Origin: Agrostemma githago | Lineage: Eukaryota > Streptophyta > Magnoliopsida > Caryophyllales > Caryophyllaceae | Direction of reading: 5' to 3' | NCBI GenBank assembly: GCA_958450325.1 | Contig: OY288259.1 | Location: 59,050,987 to 59,114,986, forward strand | Length of the DNA stretch: 64,000 nt | In this document: positions 1 to 9,510 of the stretch, piece by piece | How the letters are laid out: each line of letters begins with the position of its first letter | Numbering within the stretch: the stretch's first letter is position 1 | The notes under the pieces: model-generated | Seen by the model: the letters and a program-made list of their open reading frames with translations, nothing else | Told to the model about the DNA's origin: nothing | The model's database searches: none | Program-made: the position numbers and the translations under genes

Positions 1-1
1 G

Positions 2-3000
2 CATAACAGTGTAACAGTAAGTCCCCCAAGGCATAGTGAAGGTGGTCTTACTCATATCTTCTTTTGCCATTTTGATCTGATTGTATCCGGCATACCCGTT
101 CATAAAAGATAGAAGGGCATGGTCGGCCGTGTTGTCCACCAGTATGTCGATGTGTGGCAACGGAAAATCGTCTTTTGGGATGGCCTTATTAAGGTCCCGG
201 AAGTCTACACAAACTCGTACCTTTTCGTCTTTCTTGGGTACCGGCACGATATTTACGACCCAGTCTGGATATTCAGACACTTGGATAAAGCCCGCTTTGA
301 ATTGCTTGTCGACTTCTTCTTTGACTTTGAGAGACCATTCGGGCCTCATTCCGCGGAGTTTTTGCTTTACCGGCTTACACCCGTCTTTAATGGGTATACG
401 GTGTTCGGCTATCTCTCGGTCTATTCCCGGCATGTCCTTGTAGGACCATGCGAAGACGTCCTTGAATTCGTGGAGGAGCTCCGTGAATTGTTGCTTCTCC
501 TCGGGGTTTAGAGATAAACCTAACTTAAGCATCTGAGGCTCTAAAGGGGTTCCTACGTTAATGGAATCGGTTTCTTCGATTACCGGATCTCGGGATTCCC
601 TTTGCTCGAGTTGCTTGACTAGATGCTGAGGTAGCGGTACCTGTTCGTCGGGTTTCTCAATGTCATTGCAAGTAAAGTTTTTGAAAATGTTTTGAAAATA
701 AGACAAGTCGTAAGCAGAACGGTTATCGTTATTATTGATAGAAAGTTTTGAAAATAGCTCAAAGAGAGCTGCCATCTGATCGCTGGTCAGAGGCGGTATG
801 GGGAGTGCTCTCGGGACAGACTCCGAGACTCCCGTGGGTGTAGGAAAAGGAAAAGGGGTTACAGACTCGATCCTAGTACTGGACCTCCTAGACTTAGACT
901 CAGACTCCGACTCAGACTCTGACTCAGACTCGGATTCGGATTCGTCGCCCTGCATATCCCTTTCACCGGTAGTGAGCTTGTAGATTTGACCCTCGCTGTC
1001 GGTCCACTTGATCGTCTTTCTCCAAGCCCTGTTGCCCGTGTTGGTGCCGACTTCAGAGATTAGTTTGGTTGGGTCGAACCGGTTACTGTGGAGGATCAGG
1101 TTGACTAATTCTTCCTTGGGAGTCGGGATAATTCTACTTTCTCCGAAAAGGAGCCCCAGCATGGGCTCGGTGTTGTCTGTGTTCTCCTTTGATTCAGCCT
1201 GGAGAAGAGTGAAGATATCGTCCGGGATAAAGTTGATTTCGGGGTAGGTTATGTTGGGCTGATAGAGGCCCGTTTGGACAGCCCCGAATACTGGAGTGAC
1301 GAAGTAGTCGGTCAGTCTTGGGCTGTAAGGGTCCAAGTAGGTACCCTTGAGAGTGTTGCAGGCCTTTTGGATGCCGGCCCGGACCACGTTTTCCGGGGTT
1401 AAGGTGTACCCCAGGCCAAACTTTGAATCTTCATCGCTTAGGACGTCGATGATCTTGCCAGCGGGTAGATTGGGCCTTGAAGTAGCCCCCGGTAGGTAGC
1501 CCAAATTTTGTAGCATCGTGTCGATGCTAGTGGTGAAGTAGGGCCTGAAGAGATATTCTTCCTCGATCATCCCGATAAAGTTGAAGCCTCGTGGGTCGGC
1601 TGAACCTGCCGTGTTGCAGCTTGACACGGCTATGGGAGTAGCTTCGAGAGTGATGACCTCGCCTTTTAAAGGTAACTTGACCTTTCTGTGGAGCGTGGAG
1701 GATACGGCTTTGACCGCGTGGATCCACGGCCTCCCCAGTAGCAGATTGAAAGATGAAGTGACATCGATCACTTGGAATTCGAGCTCTTTTTCGATCGGGC
1801 CTGTTATGATGGTCAGCTTGACAGCCCCAACAACTGATTTCGGGCTCCCATCAAAAGCCTGGATAGTCTGTGCAGTAGGAAGATAGTCGGCCTCGGTAAT
1901 GCCGAGGGCCTTTGCAGTCCTTAAAAGAAGGACATTTACAGCGGACCCGTCATCGATCAGGGTCATAGGTAGATACTTGCCCCGTGAGATCACCGTGATG
2001 TACAGGGCCAGGTTGTGGGCGGCCCCGAATGGCGGCAGATCGGACTCGGAGAAGGTGATAAGTGGGCCTTCTCTTTCGGACTTGCCCTTAAGATGAGGTA
2101 GGATAGTGGCTACCATTTCTGCTGGGGTAACCAGTGAGTCTACCTTGATTTCGTCGAGAGCCTTAGTAAGTGCTGCTCGGTGCTCTTGTGAACTGACCAG
2201 AAGTTGCCATATAGTGAGATCGGTTCGGACCCTTTTCAGTTGCTTGACTAGGGCCGTATTGGTGTCTGGTTCTTCAGGTGTAGAATCCGTCTTGGGTGGT
2301 TCAAGGACGGATTGTGGAGCCGAGGGTCCGGCCGCAATGACATTGGTGCCGGCTAGGGCCTTGGCTTTGGCCCTTCGGATCTCTTCGACAGTGATGGGGA
2401 CGGTCTCCCCCTTAGCTAAGTAAACGTCGTCCTCGTCATCATTCCATATCCCGTTGATTTGAGGAATGAAAGGTGAAATGAGATGAGTGCAATCGACTAC
2501 TTCTCCCGTGATGACGGCGTGGGTAGCAAGAGGGTTGTTCTTGTTACTGGGCTTATCGCTGGGTAGCGGTATCTTCCCACTCTCGATCAGATCTTGAATG
2601 AGATGTTTTAACTTCCAGCATTTTTCGGTGTCGTGCCCGTTGCCTTGATGATAGCGGCAGTAGGCCTGAGCGTTGTAGTTTTTGGACCTTTTTTCTACAG
2701 GGACCTCTGGCATTGGGCCTATAGGTTGAATCAGGCCTTTAGAAGATAGCCTTTGTAAGGCGTCGGCATAAGTAGTCCCTATGTCCGTGAATATTCGGGC
2801 CGGAGTGTTCTTCTTAGTCGAGGTGTCTAGCGAGTTAACCTCGTCGAATATGCTTCGGGCCGCGCTTGTGGTTGCGGGCTTGCCCGAAGATGAGCTGGCT
2901 CCTTGATAACCCTTTGTAGAGGCCTTAGTAAGGCTCTCTAACCTCAGATCGTCTTCAATTCTTGTACCCATCTCGGTTAAGGTGGCGAAATTGGGTATGA

Positions 3001-3694
3001 CAGCGTACCGGAGATGGATCCGGTAAGATGGGAGGAGGTTTTTCACAAAGGCCTCCACTAGTACCTTTTCGCTGGGCTTGTCGACCAGCTTAACGCTTTC
3101 GGCCCTCCACCTCTGGAGGTATTTGGTGAAACCCTCTTTCGGTTCTTGGGCCATGACCTCAAGAGTGCGCATAGTCGTCTGGATTTCTGTATTGTCCGCA
3201 TAATTCCGGGCGAACTCCGTAGCGACATCGTCCCAAGTCTTGTATTTCTTGGAATCAAGCCTGTAGTACCAGGCCCTTGGGTGTTTCTCTAGCGAGGAGG
3301 CAAACAGATGTTTGAACATGTCCGATTTGACTCCTTTTAGGGCCATAAACTCTTTGAAGGCCCGGATGTGTAATACCGGGTCTTCGGTTCCGTCGAACAT
3401 CGGGAGGCCTGTCAAATTGAGATTGGCAGGCAGCTGGTCGGTCAGGGGAGAATAGGTTCGAGCATTCTCCGTATGGATCGAGTTGTGGGTCGACAAGTGG
3501 ACCTGCTCTTGTAGCTTGAGAACTGCGCTAGTCAATTCGGCTAATGGGCCCTTAGTTTCTTCATCACTCGGCCTATCCTGCTCTATAGCGCTAACCCGAG
3601 TAACAATGGTGATCTGGTCACTCCTGATCTGGTCGAGCTGTTCTTGGATCTTGGCCAACGAGGCGGTTAGTTGATCAATTGAGTCCTTAGTCAT
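2..3694 (-). CDS. Retrotransposon gag-pro-pol polyprotein, N-terminal 1231 residues (partial)
   Basis: The ATG at 3694 opens a frame of 1231 codons with no stop to the left edge. Order: a coiled N-terminus (about residues 1-80), the gag core with a retrotransposon-gag domain (about 90-260), a zinc-knuckle variant reading CRYHQGNGHDTEKC (about 345), a linker, an aspartic protease with active site LIDDGSAVN (about 580), an acidic linker of alternating Ser-Glu (about 915-930), then the N-terminal reverse transcriptase with AWSYKDMPG, VPVPKKDEKVRVCVDFRDLN and FMNGYAGYNQI. The catalytic YVDD, RNase H and integrase are beyond the window. The start was chosen because it is the first in-frame Met, about 1.1 kb after the primer site, and is followed at once by gag-like sequence. 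The plus-strand frames in this stretch are antisense shadows. Confidence 0.9.
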   Translation of the reverse strand, partial: MTKDSIDQLTASLAKIQEQLDQIRSDQITIVTRVSAIEQDRPSDEETKGPLAELTSAVLKLQEQVHLSTHNSIHTENARTYSPLTDQLPANLNLTGLPMFDGTEDPVLHIRAFKEFMALKGVKSDMFKHLFASSLEKHPRAWYYRLDSKKYKTWDDVATEFARNYADNTEIQTTMRTLEVMAQEPKEGFTKYLQRWRAESVKLVDKPSEKVLVEAFVKNLLPSYRIHLRYAVIPNFATLTEMGTRIEDDLRLESLTKASTKGYQGASSSSGKPATTSAARSIFDEVNSLDTSTKKNTPARIFTDIGTTYADALQRLSSKGLIQPIGPMPEVPVEKRSKNYNAQAYCRYHQGNGHDTEKCWKLKHLIQDLIESGKIPLPSDKPSNKNNPLATHAVITGEVVDCTHLISPFIPQINGIWNDDEDDVYLAKGETVPITVEEIRRAKAKALAGTNVIAAGPSAPQSVLEPPKTDSTPEEPDTNTALVKQLKRVRTDLTIWQLLVSSQEHRAALTKALDEIKVDSLVTPAEMVATILPHLKGKSEREGPLITFSESDLPPFGAAHNLALYITVISRGKYLPMTLIDDGSAVNVLLLRTAKALGITEADYLPTAQTIQAFDGSPKSVVGAVKLTIITGPIEKELEFQVIDVTSSFNLLLGRPWIHAVKAVSSTLHRKVKLPLKGEVITLEATPIAVSSCNTAGSADPRGFNFIGMIEEEYLFRPYFTTSIDTMLQNLGYLPGATSRPNLPAGKIIDVLSDEDSKFGLGYTLTPENVVRAGIQKACNTLKGTYLDPYSPRLTDYFVTPVFGAVQTGLYQPNITYPEINFIPDDIFTLLQAESKENTDNTEPMLGLLFGESRIIPTPKEELVNLILHSNRFDPTKLISEVGTNTGNRAWRKTIKWTDSEGQIYKLTTGERDMQGDESESESESESESESESKSRRSSTRIESVTPFPFPTPTGVSESVPRALPIPPLTSDQMAALFELFSKLSINNNDNRSAYDLSYFQNIFKNFTCNDIEKPDEQVPLPQHLVKQLEQRESRDPVIEETDSINVGTPLEPQMLKLGLSLNPEEKQQFTELLHEFKDVFAWSYKDMPGIDREIAEHRIPIKDGCKPVKQKLRGMRPEWSLKVKEEVDKQFKAGFIQVSEYPDWVVNIVPVPKKDEKVRVCVDFRDLNKAIPKDDFPLPHIDILVDNTADHALLSFMNGYAGYNQIKMAKEDMSKTTFTMPWGTYCYTVM
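887..946 (-). repeat. Hexanucleotide repeat encoding a Ser-Glu run in the polyprotein
   Basis: On the plus strand the DNA is about nine degenerate copies of GACTCA/GACTCN. On the coding (minus) strand this gives an alternating Ser-Glu stretch followed by Lys-Ser-Arg-Arg-Ser-Ser. It sits between the protease and RT regions, so it is a disordered acidic linker inside the polyprotein and not a structural domain. The same repeat produces an acidic-looking plus-strand frame at 798-983 that should not be taken as a gene. Confidence 0.8.
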
Positions 3695-4760
3695 GGTTCG
3701 GGTGTGAGGCGGCCTGTCTGTAAGAACACCGTGTAATCAGCAACTGGCCCAAACCTTAGAACAACAGTGCATCCCGAGCAAGGGGAAAAGAAAGACTAGA
3801 GAGGAAACGACTCGGAAAAGACATCTAGACGGATGACTTGTGAAAGGTGGGCCTCCTTTAGGATCCAGCTGTGTGGGCTGGGCCCTGTTCGAAAGGAGGT
3901 TTACGTGAGACATTCCCCAGACTTCTAGACTCGATTGTGTAGACGGGCCGACCCTTGTAAGAGTATGTCCTACGTAGGTGGGCCTTGCCTTAGTATAATA
4001 AGGCGGACTGGGATAGGGAGGAAATCCGTGATGTAAGATCGACGGAGTTTCGACGCTAGATGACTTGACAACTTATGACATGACCCGACACGGCTAAATA
4101 CGGGAAGTCCTAAGAAGAGGAAAGTTTTAAAATCGATTTTTGAAAGCCCGAGTAAAATCGGGGCGAGGAGTCCGGCCTTTTTTTTTCGGAAAAACGAGAA
4201 GAAACGGGCCGGATGACGGGTTTGAAAGGTTCGAAAATATTTTCGAGTTTTGAAATGGGCATAATACCGGCTAAAAATAGGCTATTTTGAGTAAAATCGT
4301 TGATCCTAAATTCGGTATATGTCCCGGGTTTTGAAAATTGGATATTTTGAAAAAGATGAAATTTTTGAAAAAGACGGTTTGAAAATAAGACTTGTGGATC
4401 AGGTAGCACGTAGTCATGGAAATAGTATAATGACACCATGTATGCTCTAATCTAAGTCTCGGTCAGTCTGAAAGGGTCTATACCAGTGTACACAGCCTAT
4501 CGAGAATCGGGGCGGACTTCCTAAGTCGAGTTGAGCTTAGAACATGCCGTAAAACCCATACGAATCGGCTAATGGACACCTTCGACATATCCAAGTTGGA
4601 CTACATCGATAGTATAGTGGGACGTCGGTCACCAGTACCGGCCCGGGAAAATATCGGGTTATGCATGAACCGTAAAACTAAAACACGTATTGGACTAGTC
4701 AAACGATTTCTATTCGAGTCTCACCCTGAGGATGCTGAAGGTCAGTAACGTATCAGCTAA
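3695..4760 (-). other. Untranslated leader between primer site and gag
   Basis: This is about 1.07 kb between the primer-binding site and the gag start. A 109-codon minus-strand frame (4110-4439) lies in it, but its composition is Phe/Ser-rich and I recognise nothing in it. Ogre elements carry an extra ORF1 here; this element does not show a comparable one. No other feature is seen. Confidence 0.6.
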
Positions 4761-4780
4761 TCCCCAGCGGAGTCGCCAAA
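4761..4780 (-). other. Primer-binding site (tRNA-Arg type)
   Basis: On the minus strand the sequence directly after the LTR reads TTTGGCGACTCCGCTGGGGA. This matches the primer site of Tat/Ogre elements, which is complementary to the 3' end of a tRNA-Arg. It fixes the inner LTR border at 4782 and the direction of the element. Confidence 0.88.
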
Positions 4781-4781
4781 T

Positions 4782-7293
4782 TGTGGACATGACATAGGTC
4801 CACCCCGACGCGGCCACGCGCGGGTTTGGGGAGGCGAATGAATCTCCATGAGATGGTCAAATGGAAATTTAAATCGAAGTCGGAGTCGCCACCGAATTTT
4901 ATGGTTATTCGGAACCGTTCGAGCCCACTCTATGTCGTAGTGGGCCGTGTAAAATACGGCCCATTTCCGATGTGAGAGTTTATTGGGCTCGTCCCTTTGC
5001 ATATCGATATAGATGCCGACTAGAGCGGTTAATCGTATATTGAATGACTCTCGTTGCCAATGGTTTCGGACATCCGGAAACCACGGTTCTGAGTAAGGGG
5101 TGAGGGTACGTGTTGGGAAGTTCGTGAAGAACACCCAACCCCGCCCGCACATTAGCGGCCTCTACTAGGATATCGAATGACTTTTGAATACGCGCGTTAG
5201 TAATACGATGAATGATATGCAAACATTGTTTTCCTAAACATGCGAGGAATTGAATGGGTTGCTAAGTCGATTTAATGCATGCAAAATTGTTAACGTCAAA
5301 GTTGAATTTAGCATGTGAGTTCGTTTTAGTATAATAAAACAAAAGATGAAATAAAGATGAATTTGCTACAAGATGAACAAACGAGTTAGTATCGATTTGT
5401 GTAAAATAATATAGCAAATATAATAAACGAGATCGAGAAAATAAATATTAATCGAAATCTGAAAATATTAAAAAGACGCTGTTTTGTATAAAAAACGATG
5501 TTTGAAAAATAATGAAAAGCGAGAAAATAGAGCGTCCGGCCGCGCGGCTCGCCCGGGTCATCGGCGGGTCGCGTGGTGGCCCGTTTTGAAATCGATTTTT
5601 GAGGATTTTATTAAATCGCGTACTAATATTGTCTAATTTGCACTCGACTTAATATTTTCGATATTCGTTATATTTAATAGATGACTACAAAATCAATATC
5701 AAATATTCGGAATGGTTTTAGAAAAGATATAAGTTTTGTAATCGTTTCGTAAAAGAAATAATAAAACGAACGAAAAAAGCTAAAAAATAGACCCGGGTTC
5801 CAGGCTCGTGCGGGAGTCGCCTGGTAAGGCGCGCGACTCGCGTACGAGTCTGTCCAATATTATTTTTTGTTCGAAATCGTTGATTTTGGATAAATCGCGT
5901 ACAAAATAGGAATTAATTTATACTCGATATTATGCTTTCGATATTCGTCGTATTCGATATTCGATTAGGAAATCGATATCGAATATTCGGAATGAATAAA
6001 AAAGATTTTGTAAAGAGTGATTTGAAAAAGATGTAACGATTTTTAATATCGTCGAGATTTTAATATAATTCTTTTAATACGATATTCGACTAAAAAGTTG
6101 ATATCGTGTTTTAAGAATGTTCGTTAATATGAAAATAATTTTGTTATTATCGATATTAGGAAAAAAATAAAAGACTCGACGAATGGAAAAAAAACGACTC
6201 GACCCGTATGTAGAAAAAACGAGAGAAAGAGAAGAAGGAAGAGATCGGGTTTTGTGCCCCCTCAACCTACATGTTTTAGTCTACTCGGATTAGGGCTCGT
6301 CGGAACGTGGCTTGGGCACTTGGAGCGTCGAGTTTATGTTGGTGAGGTGGTGATGGTGCGGTTTAGGCGCGTGTCGGGTGAAGGGTTTCGGGTTCAACGG
6401 GCCGGTTTTCCTTCGGGGATATTATCGGTTTTTCGATGTTTATTTTATGCTAGTAATTGCTTGAATGTGTTGATGGGTGTATGTATTTCGTTGTTGTTTG
6501 ATAATTATTTCATGTATGTTTTTTTCCTTTTTTCTATTGTGTTGTGTGCAAGGGACTATTTATAGGCGATTCCCGACCTTGGCTAGGAGAGTTTGAACTA
6601 CCGCTTAGGATAGGAAACGTATGAGTTTGAGAGGCATGAGAATTCCGCTTTCTTGCCAAAAAAGAAAGGGGCACGGCTGGTTTGTAGCTTACTCGGCCGA
6701 GTGTCCTAGCTCGGTCGGGTGTTTGAATCGGTTTTTGGATAGGAAATGCAAGAGTTCGAAAGGAATGCAAAGTCCATTTCTTGGTGGAAAAGCCAACATC
6801 TTGGCTGTATGAGGAGGAATTTCGGCTGGTGTAGGTGTTTTGGCCGAGTATTATGTGCTCGGTTGATATCCGATTCAGTTTCCGGATAGAATTCCTACTT
6901 GAGATCGAATCCTATCCTTAAACGGATTTGTTTAATATTTTAAGAAGTTGATTTTTTGTAGGATTGAAGTGAGAACCAGCCGTGTGAGGTGTCACGGCTG
7001 ACTCACGTGTCTCGGGAAAATCTTTGACCGGGTTTTGACTCGGTCGTAAAAAGACGGTTTTACCCCTGGTGCCGGAATCGACCCAAATTAGTCTTATTTG
7101 ACTCGAAACGACCCACTGGGCCTGATTTTGAGGTTGGTTTTGTGAGATATGTACTCCATAATGAGCCCAAGCCAAATGCCAATGATTTTGAGCCCGTTTC
7201 CGAATATATAAAAGCATGTTTGCGTCCGATCATCATCGGGTGTTTGTCGGGAACTGCTATAGACACCTGACAGTCAAAATGTGGGTGTCTACA
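4782..7293 (-). repeat. 5' long terminal repeat, about 2.5 kb
   Basis: The LTR runs from TGTAGACACC (7293, minus) to ATGTCCACA (4782). A TATA box on the minus strand near 6560 places U3 at roughly 7293-6530 and leaves a long R-U5. GC-rich patches (5537-5580 and 5793-5850) alternate with AT-rich sequence, and a stretch of about 170 bp is imperfectly duplicated (5585-5760 and 5870-6030). The ORFs inside (6074-6812 and 6918-7296) have no recognisable content. Confidence 0.85.
6556..6564 (-). promoter_or_regulatory. Probable LTR TATA box
   Basis: The minus strand reads TATAAATAG, preceded by GGAATCGCC and followed about 30 nt later by an A/C-rich stretch suited to transcription start. Its place in the LTR fits a U3 promoter. 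A second AT-rich motif near 7207-7214 is too close to the LTR edge to be the main promoter. Confidence 0.6.
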
Positions 7294-8504
7294 CACCCAT
7301 TTTCAAAGCTACTCCAAAATAAAGCATTATAACATGCTCTAGGTGTTACATATGCTAGAACGTGACTCTCATTTTGAACCAAACCAAGCAACAGTAAACT
7401 TGAAGATATGTCATTACCAACTTTTTCTACAACCCTACCCTTTTCTACCACATGAGCTTTATATAACTCATATAGCAATTTGGTGTAATAGTTTCCAGGA
7501 GTGTTGATAAAAGTGTAGGAGAATACTCCTTATCTTCTGACCTTGGCCCCAAATTTTGGCAAAAGTAAAACATGAAATCATTTCGGAAAAAATTGTCTGA
7601 AACTTCGCCCACTATGATTGAAACACGAAAATGTGATATATCTATCTCGCTTGCTTTTTTGACCATTTCGTATTCATACACAAAGGAGTCATCATAGTTC
7701 AAATCGAAATCACAAGACATTATATCGTGATCACAATCAATAGATTCACCAATTGTAGCTTGAGCCATTTCTAAGATGAAGTCGGGTACCCGCATTTTAT
7801 CAAATGTGTTACATGCGGACTCAATCACATCTTGCAAACCATCAACCAACATACAATTTTCTTTTAGCTTGGTGACATCAATTCCTGTAGTCTCATGGGC
7901 ATACTCTAAATGAGTACCTTCATAACCAACATTTCCATCCATAACTTGACAACAATTTTCACTGAGAGCAACTTCATCAACATCAACAGTTTTCATTCCA
8001 TCTTCAGTCTTCACAAACAATTGCATTTTCATCCACAAACAAGATTGACTGACTTTTGTTCAAGCCCAAAACTGATTCAGACATTTCATCGAACACCCTA
8101 TGTGCAACATTAAAATTCCTCAATTTTTCCATAGAATTTTCACATTCCGCCTCAAAATCGTCATTTATTTCAACGTACAAAAAATTCTCACAATCATCCA
8201 ACTTATATAAACCACCATTTGGTTCTTTTTTCCACAAACCTTTAGTTAACTGATCATAAAATGAGTTTGCCGAATTAATTTTGTAAGATAGAATTACCTT
8301 ACCAGTTAAAGCGAATCTCGCAATTTCCTCAATCGTCATGTGACCTGACATTACATTGCACAGCTTGTCGAAGCGATTCCATTCCAAAAAAGGCGTTGAA
8401 CGAAAAGTTCCCTGCGAAATGCTTGCTATTACCCATTTAGCGACAGCGTCAGACAACTTCTGGATTCCGGAAGAAAGTGAAGCAATTTCATCTGTAAGTA
8501 CCAT
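7294..8504 (-). pseudogene. Decayed gene of unknown function, cut by the retrotransposon LTR
   Basis: Three overlapping minus-strand frames appear to be pieces of one reading frame. The first is 8504-8004 (starts MVLTDEIASLSSG; an upstream in-frame Met merely reads the poly-T tract as Lys). The second is about 8038-7445 (from KTEDGMKTVDVDEV on). The third is about 7490-7294 (YELYKAHVVEKG on). Each switch can be explained by one small indel: near 8005-8015 and near 7490. The last segment stops being itself exactly at the LTR border (7293/7294). The product would be acidic and soluble, over 400 residues, with no signal peptide, membrane segment or motif I recognise. I do not know the family. 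It may be a gene killed by the element, or an old repeat-derived ORF. Confidence 0.45.
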
Positions 8505-8506
8505 AA

Positions 8507-8530
8507 TTTTTTTTTTTTTTTTTTTTTTTT
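8507..8530. repeat. Poly-T tract
   Basis: A run of about 23 T just upstream of the decayed gene's first Met, interrupted at its left end by AA. It could be the poly-A tail of a minus-strand retroposed sequence (which would make the decayed ORF's upstream border a retroposition end) or simple slippage. No target duplication was found. Confidence 0.6.
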
Positions 8531-8697
8531 CAAACACAGACAGGAGGATTTTGTGGGTAGTGGAGGGATGAAGATAAATACGGAGTAAATGCTTTGGTAT
8601 GTCTGTAATTGGACTCCGTGGGTTTAGAAAAAATATATATATTTTTTTTATTTTTTGTAAATGGGGAAGATGTTAACACAGGTCGAAAGGAAAGATT

Positions 8698-9088
8698 GCT
8701 CTGATACCAAATGATACAATCGTAGTTTTTACGAGAGATAATTGGGTAAAAAAAAAGAACTAAGTAAATGATAGGATCGATTTAACTGTTCGACTAATTA
8801 GTCGATAGGTTAGGTGATCTTAGAATAATCTGTGGTGAGGGAAGGAATCACCTAGGATTAATCAATGAATTTTGATGGAATTAGAGAGAAAATGGAAGAT
8901 AAGATAGTAGGAAAGCTTAACTTTCATAACTCGTGGGAGTTGTATGGCTTGAGACTATGCCTCTAGACTTCGAGCTTGTCGCCCACGGGCGGTTTACCTT
9001 GGTGTGCGTGGTTTGCAGGCTATGCGTACACCCGAGGGTTTACCCAGAGCGCACCAAAAAGGTAGCGGCTGCGGGTTCCCTCGTTCAT

Positions 9089-9130
<42 letters not shown>

Positions 9131-9288
9131 TAACTTTCATTCATAAATACTTGGATACCTCATTACAAATTACTAATGCCTATATATATATAGGACATAT
9201 GACTTGGAAAATAAGAAATAAAGGACAAATTTACTAATATACCCTCTTACTAACATTTTGGTTTGTATCAAAACAACAATAACCAACA
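8698..9288 (-). mobile_element. Ty1/copia LTR remnant with primer site, split by a SINE
   Basis: On the minus strand 8709-8698 reads TGGTATCAGAGC, the initiator-Met tRNA primer site of copia elements. The LTR lies to its right: minus-strand start TGTTGGTTAT at 9288, end GATTGTATCA at 8712, with a TATA-like run (CCTATATATATATAGG) at 9179-9194 that fits an LTR promoter. Without the inserted SINE and its duplicated target the LTR is about 364 bp. No copia coding sequence follows the primer site, so this is a truncated element. Confidence 0.7.
8928..9128 (+). mobile_element. Complete SINE with poly-A tail and 12-bp target duplication
   Basis: The target duplication CTTAACTTTCAT is at 8916-8927 and 9129-9140. 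Between them is about 160 bp of tRNA-related-looking head and body (weak A box near GGCTTGAGACTA, B-box-like CTTCGAGCTTG), a body with AGCGGCTGCGGGTTCCC, then a run of about 39 A. The perfect duplication, the tail and the single strand polarity define a target-primed retroposon. It sits inside the copia LTR, so it is younger than that LTR. Confidence 0.8.
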
Positions 9289-9510
9289 ATTGTTAACTTT
9301 ATTTATGAACATATTTTAGAATCTGTTTCACTTGTACGAGTAACGGGATCAACCATGTCGAATCTATGTCCGATAATAAACAATCGTGTAGAGTACTAGA
9401 GTAGAATTGTAAAGAAAATTGTGATCGGAACTAACTCTAGCTAACAACAATAATCAAACAGTGACCTTATTAGTATGCAACTAACAACAAAATCAATTCT
9501 AGATGAGATG

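Larger units (their letters stand above)
1..7293 (-). mobile_element. Tat-lineage Ty3/gypsy LTR retrotransposon (5' part, runs off left edge)
   Basis: Read on the minus strand, the order is: a 2.5-kb LTR (7293 to 4782), a primer site matching the 3' end of tRNA-Arg as used by Tat/Ogre elements, a 1.1-kb leader without a convincing gene, then one long gag-protease-RT frame from 3694 to the window edge. The LTR starts TGTAGACACC and ends ATGTCCACA. RNase H, integrase and the 3' LTR must lie left of base 1. The gag zinc-knuckle variant (C-x2-H-x4-H-x4-C), the tRNA-Arg primer site and the RT block beginning VPVPKKD are typical of the Tat group (Ogre, Retand). An Ogre-style extra ORF before gag is not visible. 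The uninterrupted frame suggests a recent insertion. The target duplication cannot be checked because the other end is outside the window. Confidence 0.9.

Noticed and set aside
798..983. Plus-strand ORF with a long Asp-Ser run
   Set aside because: Antisense reading of the Ser-Glu hexanucleotide repeat in the polyprotein.
81..3674. Many plus-strand ORFs of 60-130 codons in the first 3.7 kb
   Set aside because: They are antisense to the uninterrupted retrotransposon polyprotein on the minus strand; the minus frame has recognisable gag, protease and RT motifs.
4110..4439. 109-codon ORF in the retrotransposon leader, possible Ogre ORF1
   Set aside because: Too short and with no recognisable similarity; Phe/Ser-rich composition fits chance translation of AT-rich leader.
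9004..9133. Lys-rich ORFs ending in poly-Lys
   Set aside because: Translation of the SINE poly-A tail.
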